In this document: positions 1 through 7,067 of the stretch, piece by piece
Numbering within the stretch: the stretch's first letter is position 1
Layout of the letters: the number at the start of each line of letters is the position of its first letter
Source: Pseudomonadota bacterium
GTDB taxonomy: Bacteria; Pseudomonadota; Alphaproteobacteria; Acetobacterales; Acetobacteraceae
Length of the DNA: 10,694 nt
Reading direction: 5' to 3'
NCBI GenBank assembly: GCA_021805485.1
Contig: JAJZFF010000140.1
Location: forward strand, 1 to 10,694
The notes under the pieces: generated by a model
Databases searched by the model: none
What the model saw: only the letters and a program-made list of their open reading frames with translations
Told to the model about the DNA's origin: nothing
Translations under genes and position numbers: made by a program

Positions 1-29
1 CCTGAGGCGGATCCAGGGTCCGCACCGCC

Positions 30-875
30 ATGCCCCCGCAACCCTCGGCCCATCTGGCGGTGATGTTGAACGCCGCGCAGAAGGCAGCGAAGCGGTTGCT
101 GCGCGACTTCGCCGAGGTCGAGCAACTCCAGGTCAGCGTCAAGGGGCCGGGCGACTTCGTCTCCCAGGCGGACCTGCGCGCCGAGGCCATCCTGCGCGAG
201 GAGCTCAACCGGGCGCGTCCGGGTTATGCCTTGCTGATGGAGGAATCCGGCGCCTCGGGCTCGGACAAATGGGCCTGGCGCTGGGTGGTGGACCCGCTCG
301 ACGGCACCACCAACTTCCTCCACGGCATCCCGCAATGGGCGATCAGCATCGGGCTGGAGAAGCGCCTGCCGGATGGCGGCTCGGATATCGTTGCCGGACT
401 GGTCTATGCCCCGGCGATGGATGAGCTGTTCTGGGCCGAGAAGGGCGGCGGTGCCTTCCTCAATGATCGGCGGCTGCGGGTTTCGGCGCGGCGGGAGATG
501 AAGGACGCGGTGTTCGCGACCGGCATACCCTTCGCCGCCGCCAACGCGGGCCAGCGGCTCGCTTTCGCCCGCACCCTGGGAATGCTGATGCCGCAGGTCG
601 CGGGTATCCGGCGCTTCGGTGCCGCCGCGCTCGATCTCGCCTGGGTCGCCGCCGGTCGCTTCGATGGATTCTGGGAACTCGGCCTCAAGCCCTGGGATCT
701 GACCGCGGGCGTGCTGCTGGTCCGCGAGGCAGGCGGCTTCGTGCACGCGCCCGAGACCGAAGACCCGCGCGACCCGCCGGGCCTGGTGGCGGCCAATCCG
801 TATCTGTTCCCGCCGCTGCGCGCCGCGGTGACGGAAGGGCTGCACGCCGCCCGCGCCCAGACAGGCGGCCTCTGA
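30..875 (+). CDS. suhB: Inositol monophosphatase family protein (SuhB-like)
   Basis: A 281-residue protein, the usual length for this Mg-dependent sugar/inositol phosphatase superfamily, expected in the cytoplasm. Visible motifs are the metal-binding acidic pair in LLMEESG (residues 69-74), the hallmark DPLDGTTN at 88-95 (Asp88, Asp91, Thr93), and the C-terminal PWDLTAG at 221-227 with the metal ligand Asp223. AALDLAWVAAGRFDGFWE at 199-216 is also typical of the family. The family hydrolyses inositol-1-phosphate or related phosphate esters, and some members (SuhB) also act in rRNA transcription; the true substrate cannot be read here. The ATG at 30 is preferred over the ATG at 63 because residues before the second Met align with the helix that opens homologues. 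The Shine-Dalgarno is poor. A TGA at 3-5 could end an upstream gene. The three envelope genes follow on the same strand after 86 bases. Symbol is tentative; the family call is firm. Confidence 0.93.
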   Translation: MPPQPSAHLAVMLNAAQKAAKRLLRDFAEVEQLQVSVKGPGDFVSQADLRAEAILREELNRARPGYALLMEESGASGSDKWAWRWVVDPLDGTTNFLHGIPQWAISIGLEKRLPDGGSDIVAGLVYAPAMDELFWAEKGGGAFLNDRRLRVSARREMKDAVFATGIPFAAANAGQRLAFARTLGMLMPQVAGIRRFGAAALDLAWVAAGRFDGFWELGLKPWDLTAGVLLVREAGGFVHAPETEDPRDPPGLVAANPYLFPPLRAAVTEGLHAARAQTGGL

Positions 876-923
876 GCGCCACACGGTACGGCGACTTTCC
901 GCCATCTTGGCCGCGCAAGCCGA

Positions 924-952
924 TTACGGTCGGCCGGTTCTTGCTCTAGGGT
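924..952 (+). promoter_or_regulatory. Weak candidate promoter ahead of the envelope gene set
   Basis: The 86-base gap between the phosphatase gene and the next ATG at 962 holds TTACGG (924-929) and TAGGGT (947-952) separated by 17 bases, the spacing of a housekeeping sigma-factor promoter. Matches to the consensus hexamers are poor. The call rests on position, on spacing, and on my impression that CTAGGGT-like -10 elements occur in GC-rich alphaproteobacteria. If real, the transcript would have a leader of only a few bases, in keeping with the lack of a clear ribosome binding site before 962. Confidence 0.2.
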
Positions 953-961
953 GCGGCGGCA

Positions 962-1768
962 ATGCGCACTCCGCTCCTGATCCTGGCCTTCATTCTTATC
1001 GCCACGGTGCCAGCCGGCGCCGAGGTCACGGTCAATCCGGGCGCGGCCGATGCGCCCGCGGCCGCTGCGCCGCCAGCTTCGCCGCCCGCCCCCGCACCGA
1101 GCAAGCCCGTGCCGCCGAAGCGCAAGGCGCCGGTGAAGAAGGACCACGCCCCGACAGCCGCCAAGCCGGCCGCGCCCGCTTCCCAGGAGCCGGTGGCGAA
1201 GGGGCCGGCCGCCACGGGCATCGTCGTGCCCCAGGCCGCGCCGCCGCCGGCCGAGTTGCCGCCGGCCTTGCCGAACGAGGCGGTCCATCCGCAGGCCAAG
1301 GTGGTGCCGCCACCCGTCGTCGCCGGCGCCGCCGGCGAGGCAACGCCGATCGCCTCCGGCGTCCGCGTCACCTTCGCGCCCGGCAGCGCCGACCTCAACC
1401 CGACGACGCAGGCGGCGCTCCAGCGGCTGGCTCATCAGTCCGCCACCGACAAGGAGGCGCGGTTCACCATCCTCGCCGCCGCGACCGGTGCCGCCGACGA
1501 CCCCTCGACGCCGCGCCGGATCGCGCTCGCGCGCGGGTTGGCGGCTCGCGGCGTGCTGCTGGAACAGGGGATTCCGTCGCCGCATATCTATGTCCGCGTG
1601 CTGCCCCCGAACGAGCCCGGGGCAGCGTCCGACCGGGTGGATGTGACCGTCGCCACCACCAGCACCGGCAGCCCAGCCGCGGCCGGACCAGCCTCCGGTG
1701 GTCCGAGTGGCGCCACCGCCGTTCCGTCGCCATCATCGACCCTCCCCGCTTCCACGCCATCGCAGTGA
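962..1768 (+). CDS. Secreted Pro/Ala-rich protein with degenerate OmpA-like domain
   Basis: A 268-residue protein. Residues 1-20 form a signal peptide (short basic start, hydrophobic core, AGA before Glu21), so it is exported, probably to the periplasm. Residues about 22-130 are a low-complexity linker rich in Ala and Pro with scattered Lys, as in proteins that span the periplasm. From about residue 133 to 230 there is an OmpA C-terminal-like fold: VTFAPGSADLNP resembles the opening strand of the peptidoglycan-binding domain, RRIALARGLAARGVLL fits its long helix, and DRVDVTV its last strand. The usual TDxxG segment with the peptidoglycan-contacting Asp is not recognisable, so wall binding is doubtful. 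The tail (about 231-268) is Ser/Pro/Ala-rich. The gene lies 12 bases before the MotA-like gene and is likely co-transcribed with it, suggesting a periplasmic accessory. The start is chosen from the signal peptide; the Shine-Dalgarno is weak. Confidence 0.75.
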   Translation: MRTPLLILAFILIATVPAGAEVTVNPGAADAPAAAAPPASPPAPAPSKPVPPKRKAPVKKDHAPTAAKPAAPASQEPVAKGPAATGIVVPQAAPPPAELPPALPNEAVHPQAKVVPPPVVAGAAGEATPIASGVRVTFAPGSADLNPTTQAALQRLAHQSATDKEARFTILAAATGAADDPSTPRRIALARGLAARGVLLEQGIPSPHIYVRVLPPNEPGAASDRVDVTVATTSTGSPAAAGPASGGPSGATAVPSPSSTLPASTPSQ

Positions 1769-1780
1769 GATCGCCGCCCC

Positions 1781-2944
1781 ATGACCCGGCCGACCCCGTA
1801 CCTGCTGCGCATGCTGATCTTCCTGGCCCTCGTGATCGGGGCCGGCGCGGCTCTCTCACCGGCGCTGCGCGCGGCGTTCGCCAACAATCCGCCGCTCAAC
1901 GCGCTGATCCTGATGGTGCTGCTGCTCGGCATCGTCTGGAACCTGCGCCAGGTGATGCGGCTGTTCCGCGAGGTCTCCTGGGTCGAAGCGTTCCGTCAGG
2001 GTTCCACGCGAGGCACGGTGCTCTCGGCGCCGACGCCGCGCCTGCTGGCGCCCACGGCGCAAATGCTGGCCGCGCGCGCCGGCAAGATGCGCGAGGGCGC
2101 GGACAGGGTCACGCTGTCGGCTCCGGCCATGCGCAGCCTGCTCGATTCCATCTCCAGCCGCCTCGACGAAAGCCGCGACCTGTCGCGCTACATGACGGCG
2201 CTGCTCATCTTCCTCGGCCTTCTCGGCACCTTCTGGGGACTCCTGCGCACCGTGAGCGCGGTGAGCGAGGTGATCTCCGGCATGTCGGTGGGCTCGGGTG
2301 ATCTCAACACGCTGTTCGACCAGTTGAAGTCGGGCCTGGAGCGGCCGCTCGCTGGAATGGGCACGGCATTCTCCACCTCCATGCTCGGCCTCGCCGGATC
2401 GCTGGTGCTGGGCTTTCTCGACCTCACCGCGGCGCAGGCCCAGAATCGATTCTTCAACGAGCTGGAGGAGTGGCTGGCTGGGCTGACGCGCCTCTCTTCC
2501 GGCGTGCTCGGCGGCGAGGGCGACGCGCCCGTGCCGGTCTATGTCCAGGCCCTGCTCGAGCAGACGGCGGAAAATCTGGAAAATCTCCAGCACATCCTGG
2601 CCCGCGGCGAGGAGGGGCGCGGCGTCGCCAATCAGGCGGTGCTGGGTCTGACAGAGCGGATTTCGACGCTGTCGGACACGATGCGCGCGAGCCAACAGCT
2701 CATGCTGCGCATCGCCGAGTCGCAGGCGGCCCTGGCGCCGGCGTTGCAGCGCCTCACCGAGGCGCGGATGGAGCCGACGGCCGATGAAGTCGTGCGGGCC
2801 CATCTACGCAATATCGAGCTCTATCTGCAGCGGCTGCTGGCGGAGAGCGAGCAGGGCCGCGTCCAGAGCACGGCCGAGCTGCGCAACGACATCCGTGTTC
2901 TCACCCGAACCATCGCCGCTTTGGCCGAAGAATCGCAGAGGTAG
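1781..2944 (+). CDS. MotA/TolQ/ExbB-like proton-channel protein with long C-terminal tail
   Basis: A 387-residue inner-membrane protein. Four hydrophobic segments are visible at about 8-25, 39-56, 138-158 and 195-217. The third begins within LLIFLGLLGTFWGLL and the fourth within MGTAFSTSMLGLAGS, both typical of the MotA/TolQ/ExbB channel domain, which surrounds a MotB/TolR/ExbD partner helix and couples ion flow to movement. Residues about 57-130, between the second and third helices, should be cytoplasmic. After the fourth helix comes a 170-residue soluble tail (220-387) rich in Glu, Gln, Leu and Arg, probably helical coiled coil, much longer than in TolQ or ExbB. The stop is 3 bases before the ATG of the MotB-like gene, so the two are very likely a stator-like pair. 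Databases often label such proteins flagellar MotA, but no flagellar gene is nearby. The domain call is firm; the process it powers is unknown. Confidence 0.85.
   Translation: MTRPTPYLLRMLIFLALVIGAGAALSPALRAAFANNPPLNALILMVLLLGIVWNLRQVMRLFREVSWVEAFRQGSTRGTVLSAPTPRLLAPTAQMLAARAGKMREGADRVTLSAPAMRSLLDSISSRLDESRDLSRYMTALLIFLGLLGTFWGLLRTVSAVSEVISGMSVGSGDLNTLFDQLKSGLERPLAGMGTAFSTSMLGLAGSLVLGFLDLTAAQAQNRFFNELEEWLAGLTRLSSGVLGGEGDAPVPVYVQALLEQTAENLENLQHILARGEEGRGVANQAVLGLTERISTLSDTMRASQQLMLRIAESQAALAPALQRLTEARMEPTADEVVRAHLRNIELYLQRLLAESEQGRVQSTAELRNDIRVLTRTIAALAEESQR
2937..2941 (+). promoter_or_regulatory. Ribosome binding site for the MotB-like gene
   Basis: AGAGG lies 6 bases before the ATG at 2948 and overlaps the last codons of the MotA-like gene. 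This fixes the start and suggests coupled translation of the pair. Confidence 0.6.
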
Positions 2945-2947
2945 CCG

Positions 2948-4378
2948 ATGGCAACCGGTTCACGCGGACGCAGCAGGGAAGAGCCGCTCAACCCCTGGCC
3001 GGGCTATGTGGACGCCCTGTCCACGCTGCTCATGGTCATCATCTTCGTCCTGCTGGTCTTCGTCCTCGCGCAGGCTTTTCTCTCCGTGGTGCTCTCCGGG
3101 CGCAACAAGGCGCTGGACGTGCTCAACCACAAGGTCGCCGAATTGTCGGATCTGCTGTCGCTGGAGCGCGGCCACACGACCGACCTCAAGGGCTCACTGG
3201 CCGGGCTCAACCGCGATCTCGCGGCGGCAAACGCGGCCAAGGACGCGCTCGCGCAGCAGCTTGCCGCGCTGCGGGCTAATGTCGCCCAAGGCGAGACGGA
3301 GCGCGCCGCCCTGAAGGCCGAACGCGATTCCCTCGCCGCCCGGCTGTCGGACGCGACGGCGCAGACCGCCTCTGCCGCCACCCGCGCCCAGGCGCTGCAA
3401 GCCCAGCTCGCCGAAGCGCTCGCGCGCGGCAATGCGTCCAGCCAGCAGAGTGCCGCGCTGGTCGGGCAGCTCGCCGACGCCAAACGCGAGTTGGCCGACA
3501 CGCAACAACGTCTGGCGGCGATGCGCGCGCAGATGGCCGAGCTCGACAAGACGGTGACCGCGGACAAGGCGACGATCGATGCCAAGCTCTCCGATCTCGC
3601 CAGGCTCTCCGAGCAGGTGCAGGCGCTGACGGCGCTGCGTGACGAACTCGAACGCCAGACGCAGGACGCGGCGGCGCGCGCCACGACCGAGCAGCAGCGC
3701 CGCGCCGCGACGGAGGCGGAACTCGCCAACGAGAAGAAGTTTTCCGACAGCGCCCGCGCGCAGATCGCGTTGCTCAACCAGCAGCTCGAACAGATGCGCG
3801 CCCAGCTGAAGGACGTCGCCACGGCGCTGGACATCGCGGAGAAGGCTGGCCGCGACAAGGATACGCAGATCGCCAATCTCGGACAGAGGCTGAACGCCGC
3901 GCTTGCCGCCAAGGTGGAGGAGCTGCAGCGCTACCGAAGCGAGTTCTTCGGCAGACTGCGCGACGTGCTGGCCAATCAGAAGGGCATCCAGGTGGTCGGC
4001 GACCGCTTCGTGATCCAGAGCGAGGTCCTCTTTCCGACCGGCAGCGCCGACCTCACGCCTGCCGGCGTGACCGAGGTCAATGCCCTGGCCGGGACGCTGA
4101 AGAAGATCAGCAGCGAAATTCCGGGCGACCTGCCCTGGGTGCTGCGTGTCGACGGACACGCCGACAGACAGCCGGTGGTCGGCGGCACCTTCGCCTCGAA
4201 CTGGGAGCTCTCCGCGCAGCGTGCGATCAACGTCGTGAAGTTGCTGGCACTCGAAGGCGTGCCGCCGAACCACCTGGCGGCAACCGCGTTCGCGGAGTAC
4301 GAGCCGATCGCGGCCGGTGACGCGCCGGAGGATTATGCGAAGAACCGCCGCATCGAGTTGCGCCTGACCGACCGCTGA
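2948..4378 (+). CDS. MotB-like peptidoglycan-binding protein with long coiled coil
   Basis: A 476-residue protein with three parts. After a short basic cytoplasmic start, one membrane helix spans about residues 24-46; Asp22, in GYVDALSTLLMV, sits at its entry where MotB, TolR and ExbD carry the proton-accepting Asp. Residues about 52-320 are almost wholly Ala, Gln, Glu, Leu, Arg and Lys without Pro, a long coiled coil able to cross much of the periplasm. Residues about 335-476 form an OmpA/MotB peptidoglycan-binding domain: FPTGSADLTP, VDGHADRQP (401-409, Asp406), NWELSAQRA (418-426, Arg425) and the closing KNRRIELRL. With the MotA-like protein encoded 3 bases upstream it should form a wall-anchored ion-driven complex. 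Flagellar MotB is usually near 300 residues and lacks so long a coil. A good Shine-Dalgarno supports the start. The domain call is firm; the role is inferred. Confidence 0.88.
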   Translation: MATGSRGRSREEPLNPWPGYVDALSTLLMVIIFVLLVFVLAQAFLSVVLSGRNKALDVLNHKVAELSDLLSLERGHTTDLKGSLAGLNRDLAAANAAKDALAQQLAALRANVAQGETERAALKAERDSLAARLSDATAQTASAATRAQALQAQLAEALARGNASSQQSAALVGQLADAKRELADTQQRLAAMRAQMAELDKTVTADKATIDAKLSDLARLSEQVQALTALRDELERQTQDAAARATTEQQRRAATEAELANEKKFSDSARAQIALLNQQLEQMRAQLKDVATALDIAEKAGRDKDTQIANLGQRLNAALAAKVEELQRYRSEFFGRLRDVLANQKGIQVVGDRFVIQSEVLFPTGSADLTPAGVTEVNALAGTLKKISSEIPGDLPWVLRVDGHADRQPVVGGTFASNWELSAQRAINVVKLLALEGVPPNHLAATAFAEYEPIAAGDAPEDYAKNRRIELRLTDR

Positions 4379-4425
4379 GTGCGGTGGTGCGAGGCGCCGG
4401 GAAACGGTATGAACAGGGTGAGCCA

Positions 4426-4432
4426 AGGGGAG
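4426..4432 (+). promoter_or_regulatory. Ribosome binding site deciding the lactonase start
   Basis: AGGGGAG sits 9 bases before the ATG at 4442. Two earlier in-frame starts exist, GTG at 4379 directly after the previous stop and ATG at 4409, but neither has such a site and the extra residues do not resemble the family. The start at 4442 is therefore preferred. Confidence 0.6.
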
Positions 4433-4441
4433 AAAACGCCG

Positions 4442-5374
4442 ATGTGGCAACCGAGCCAGCGCTATCCGGATCCCGCCGTGCAGACGCTGGATCCGCGCTT
4501 CGAGCGGCTGCGGCTGCCGTTTGCGACCGTCGAGCGCCTCGCCGAGGGGTGCCGCTGGGCCGAGGGACCGGTGTGGTTCGGCGACGGGCGGTTCCTAGTC
4601 TGGAGCGATATCCCCAACGACCGCATGCTGAAATGGGACGAGGAGACGGGCGCGGTCAGCCACTTCCGCAAGCCCGCCAACTATGCCAACGGCAATACCC
4701 GCGACCGGCAGGGACGACTGATCACGTGCGAGCATGATTCCCGTCGCGTGACCCGTACCGAATATGACGGTTCGATCTCCGTTCTGATCGACCGCTTCGA
4801 CGGCAAGCGGCTCAACTCACCCAACGACGTGGTGGTGAAGTCGGACGGCTCGATCTGGTTCACCGATCCGCCCTTCGGCATCCGCAGCAACTACGAGGGC
4901 CATATCGACACTGAAGAGCTGCCAGGCAACGTCTATCGGCTTGCGCCCGACAGTTTGCGCCCGACGGTGGTGGCCGAGGGCATCAACTGCCCCAACGGAC
5001 TGTGCTTCTCGCCCGACGAATCGCTGCTCTACATCGTCGAATCGCGCTCCGTACCACGCTGCATCCGCGTCTTCGATGTCGCCGGCGAAACCATCCGCAA
5101 TGGCCGCATCTTCGTCGATGCCGGGCCCCAAGGCACGCCGGACGGCATACGCTGCGACATCGAAGGCAATGTCTGGGCCGGCTGGGGCATGAGCGAGGCG
5201 CTCGATGGCGTGCGCGTCTTCGCCCCCGACGGGGCGCCGATCGGGCACATCGCCTTGCCGGAGCGCTGCGCCAATATCTGCTTCGGCGGCGCCAAGCGGA
5301 ACCGGCTGTTCATGGCCGCGAGCCATTCGCTCTACGCGCTCTATGTCGCCACCCAGGGTGCCGTCGGTGGCTGA
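4442..5374 (+). CDS. SMP-30/gluconolactonase-family sugar lactonase
   Basis: A 310-residue six-bladed beta-propeller enzyme expected to hydrolyse a sugar lactone (aldono-1,4- or 1,5-lactone) to the open sugar acid in the cytoplasm, using one divalent metal. Visible landmarks are CRWAEGPVWF (37-46) with metal ligand Glu41, the repeated blade motifs WSDIPNDRMLKWD and GSIWFTDPPFG, NSPNDV (125-130) with the likely substrate-contacting Asn128, CPNGLCFSPDE (183-193) with metal ligand Asn185, and GTPDGIRCD (231-239) with metal ligand Asp234. These match the Glu/Asn/Asp triad known from human SMP30 and bacterial gluconolactonases. No signal peptide is seen. The gene begins 63 bases after the MotB-like gene and ends 7 bases before a sugar-acid dehydratase, the next step in a non-phosphorylating sugar pathway. 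The exact sugar cannot be inferred. Confidence 0.88.
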   Translation: MWQPSQRYPDPAVQTLDPRFERLRLPFATVERLAEGCRWAEGPVWFGDGRFLVWSDIPNDRMLKWDEETGAVSHFRKPANYANGNTRDRQGRLITCEHDSRRVTRTEYDGSISVLIDRFDGKRLNSPNDVVVKSDGSIWFTDPPFGIRSNYEGHIDTEELPGNVYRLAPDSLRPTVVAEGINCPNGLCFSPDESLLYIVESRSVPRCIRVFDVAGETIRNGRIFVDAGPQGTPDGIRCDIEGNVWAGWGMSEALDGVRVFAPDGAPIGHIALPERCANICFGGAKRNRLFMAASHSLYALYVATQGAVGG

Positions 5375-5377
5375 GGA
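5373..5377 (+). promoter_or_regulatory. Ribosome binding site for the dehydratase gene
   Basis: GAGGA overlaps the lactonase stop codon and lies 4 bases before the ATG at 5382. The spacing is short but usable. In-frame GTG codons at 5358 and 5367 are possible alternatives that would add eight or five residues. Confidence 0.4.
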
Positions 5378-5381
5378 CACG

Positions 5382-7067
5382 ATGCTGCGCGGCATGCGCA
5401 AAGGGCTGACCAGCTACGGCGATCCTGAGTTTTCGCTGTTCCTGCGCCGAGCCTTCATCAAGGCGATGGGCTTCTCGGACGACGCGCTGTCGCGCCCGAT
5501 CATCGGTATCGCCAACACTGCGAGCGACTTCAATCCCTGCCACGGCAATGCCGGCGCGCTGATCGAGGCCGTCAAGCGCGGCGTGATGCTCGCCGGCGGG
5601 CTGCCGATGGCGTTCCCGACCATCTCCATCCACGAGGCCTTTGCCCACCCGACCTCGATGTATCTGCGCAATCTGATGGCGCTCGACACCGAGGAGATGA
5701 TCCGCGCCCAGCCGATGGACGCGGTGGTGCTGATCGGTGGCTGCGACAAGACCATTCCGGCGCAATTGATGGGCGCGGCGAGCGCGGACGTGCCGGCCAT
5801 CGTGCTGCCCACCGGGCCGATGCTGGTCGGACACTACAAGGGCGAGGAGCTTGGCGCCTGCACCGATTGCCGCCGTCTCTGGGGCCAATTCCGCGCCGGC
5901 GCGATGGACGCGCAGGCGATCGCCGAGGTCAATGGACGGCTGGCGCCGACGCATGGCACCTGCATGGTGATGGGAACGGCGAGCACCGTCGCGTGCATGG
6001 CCGAGGCGATCGGCATGGCGCTGCCGGGAGCGGCAACGACGCCGGCGACGCACGCCGACCGCGTGCGCATCGCCGAGGCCTCGGGCGCGGAAGCGGTGCG
6101 GTTGGCGCGGGACGGCGTGCGGCCATCGGCGATCATGACGCCGGCTGCGTTCCGCAACGCCTTCACCGTGCTGCAGGCGATCGGCGGCTCGACCAACGCG
6201 CTGATCCATTTCACCGCTGTGGCCGGGCGGCTCGGCATCCAGGTCGATCTCGACCTGTTCGATCGGCTGGGGCGTGAGGTTCCCGTGCTGATCGATCTGA
6301 AGCCGTCCGGGGCGCACTACATGGAGCATTTTCACTGGGCCGGCGGGGTGCCGCGGTTGCTGCGCGAGCTGGGCCCGGCGCTCGATCTCACCTGCGTGAC
6401 CGTGGCAGGGCGCACGCTCGGCGAGATCGCCGCGGGCGCGGAGGAGGTGCCGGGTCAGGACGTGATCCGCTCACGTGCTGCACCGATCGCGACCGGCGGC
6501 GGGCTGGCGGTGTTGCGTGGCAATCTCGCTCCCGGCGGGGCGCTGCTGAAACGCTCGGCCGCCAGTCCGGATTTGATGCGCCACGAGGGCCGGGCCGTCG
6601 TGTTCACATCGGTCGAGGACATGGTGCGCCGGATCGATGACCCCGCGCTCGATGTCACGGCGGCGGACGTACTGGTGATGCAGGGCGGCGGGCCGAAGGG
6701 CGCGCCGGGCATGCCCGAGGCGGGGTACATCCCGATCCCGCGCAAGCTCGCCCGCGCCGGCGTAAAGGACATGGTGCGCATTTCGGACGCGCGCATGAGC
6801 GGCACCGCCTTCGGCACCATCGTGCTGCATGTGACCCCTGAATCGGCGGCCGGCGGGCCGCTCGGTCTCGTCCGCACCGGCGACCGGATCCGGCTCGATG
6901 CCGAGGCCCGCCGGCTCGACCTGCTGGTGGACGAGGCCGAACTGGCCGCCCGGCGCGCCGCCTGGACACCGCCGGCGGAGGCGCCGCGCCGCGGCTATGC
7001 GGCCCTATTCCACAACCACGTGCTCCAGGCCGATGGCGGCTGCGACTTCGATTTCTGCCGCCGCTGA
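5382..7067 (+). CDS. IlvD/Edd-family sugar-acid dehydratase
   Basis: A 561-residue cytoplasmic [2Fe-2S] dehydratase. The three cluster cysteines are clear: Cys53 in NPCHGN, Cys121 in GGCDKT and Cys194 in HGTCMVMGTAST. Their spacing equals that of L-arabinonate dehydratase (59/127/200, as I recall). Lys123 after Cys121-Asp122 is the lysine that is carbamylated and binds Mg in the family. SDARMSGT near the C-terminal half carries the Ser proposed as the catalytic base. MYLRNLMALDTEEMIRAQP and GACTDCRRLW resemble pentonate/hexonate dehydratases rather than the IlvD of branched-chain amino acid synthesis. The likely reaction is removal of water from an aldonate to give a 2-keto-3-deoxy acid. The lactonase gene directly upstream supports this. 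No aldolase, dehydrogenase, regulator or transporter is in view, so the substrate stays open. The last 63 bases overlap the 3' end of cysG on the other strand. Confidence 0.88.
   Translation: MLRGMRKGLTSYGDPEFSLFLRRAFIKAMGFSDDALSRPIIGIANTASDFNPCHGNAGALIEAVKRGVMLAGGLPMAFPTISIHEAFAHPTSMYLRNLMALDTEEMIRAQPMDAVVLIGGCDKTIPAQLMGAASADVPAIVLPTGPMLVGHYKGEELGACTDCRRLWGQFRAGAMDAQAIAEVNGRLAPTHGTCMVMGTASTVACMAEAIGMALPGAATTPATHADRVRIAEASGAEAVRLARDGVRPSAIMTPAAFRNAFTVLQAIGGSTNALIHFTAVAGRLGIQVDLDLFDRLGREVPVLIDLKPSGAHYMEHFHWAGGVPRLLRELGPALDLTCVTVAGRTLGEIAAGAEEVPGQDVIRSRAAPIATGGGLAVLRGNLAPGGALLKRSAASPDLMRHEGRAVVFTSVEDMVRRIDDPALDVTAADVLVMQGGGPKGAPGMPEAGYIPIPRKLARAGVKDMVRISDARMSGTAFGTIVLHVTPESAAGGPLGLVRTGDRIRLDAEARRLDLLVDEAELAARRAAWTPPAEAPRRGYAALFHNHVLQADGGCDFDFCRR
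7005..7067. other. Convergent coding overlap of 63 bases (dehydratase / cysG)
   Basis: The plus-strand dehydratase gene stops with TGA at 7065-7067. The minus-strand cysG frame stays open through this stretch and stops with TAG at 7005-7007. No terminator hairpin with a T-run is visible between the two genes, so the transcripts should overlap tail to tail. Confidence 0.8.

Noticed and set aside
876..961. Terminator after the phosphatase gene
   Set aside because: GGCG-ACTTTC-CGCC around 890-903 gives only a four-base-pair stem and no T-run, too weak to call.
404..1585. A 393-codon minus-strand frame
   Set aside because: It spans the antisense of the phosphatase and OmpA-like genes, is Arg-rich and has no domain.
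907..2301. A 464-codon plus-strand frame overlapping the OmpA-like and MotA-like genes
   Set aside because: The translation is Arg/Ala/Gly-rich low complexity. The other frame gives a signal peptide and membrane helices, so this is a shadow.
1781..4378. Zorya-type anti-phage system (ZorA/ZorB resemblance)
   Set aside because: ZorA and ZorB are also MotA/MotB-like with long tails, but no ZorC, ZorD or ZorE helicase or nuclease gene is adjacent; the neighbours are metabolic and there are no mobile-element signs.
1781..4378. Flagellar motA/motB or tolQ/tolR
   Set aside because: There is no flagellar, tolA, tolB or pal gene nearby. Both proteins are much longer than TolQ/TolR, and the coiled coil exceeds that of MotB.
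4379..4441. Upstream starts for the lactonase (GTG at 4379, ATG at 4409)
   Set aside because: They lack a ribosome binding site and add residues unlike the family; the ATG at 4442 has AGGGGAG at good spacing.
5382..7067. ilvD of branched-chain amino acid synthesis
   Set aside because: The cluster cysteines are shared, but the segments around GGCDKT and GACTDCRRLW look like pentonate/hexonate dehydratases, and the neighbour is a sugar lactonase.
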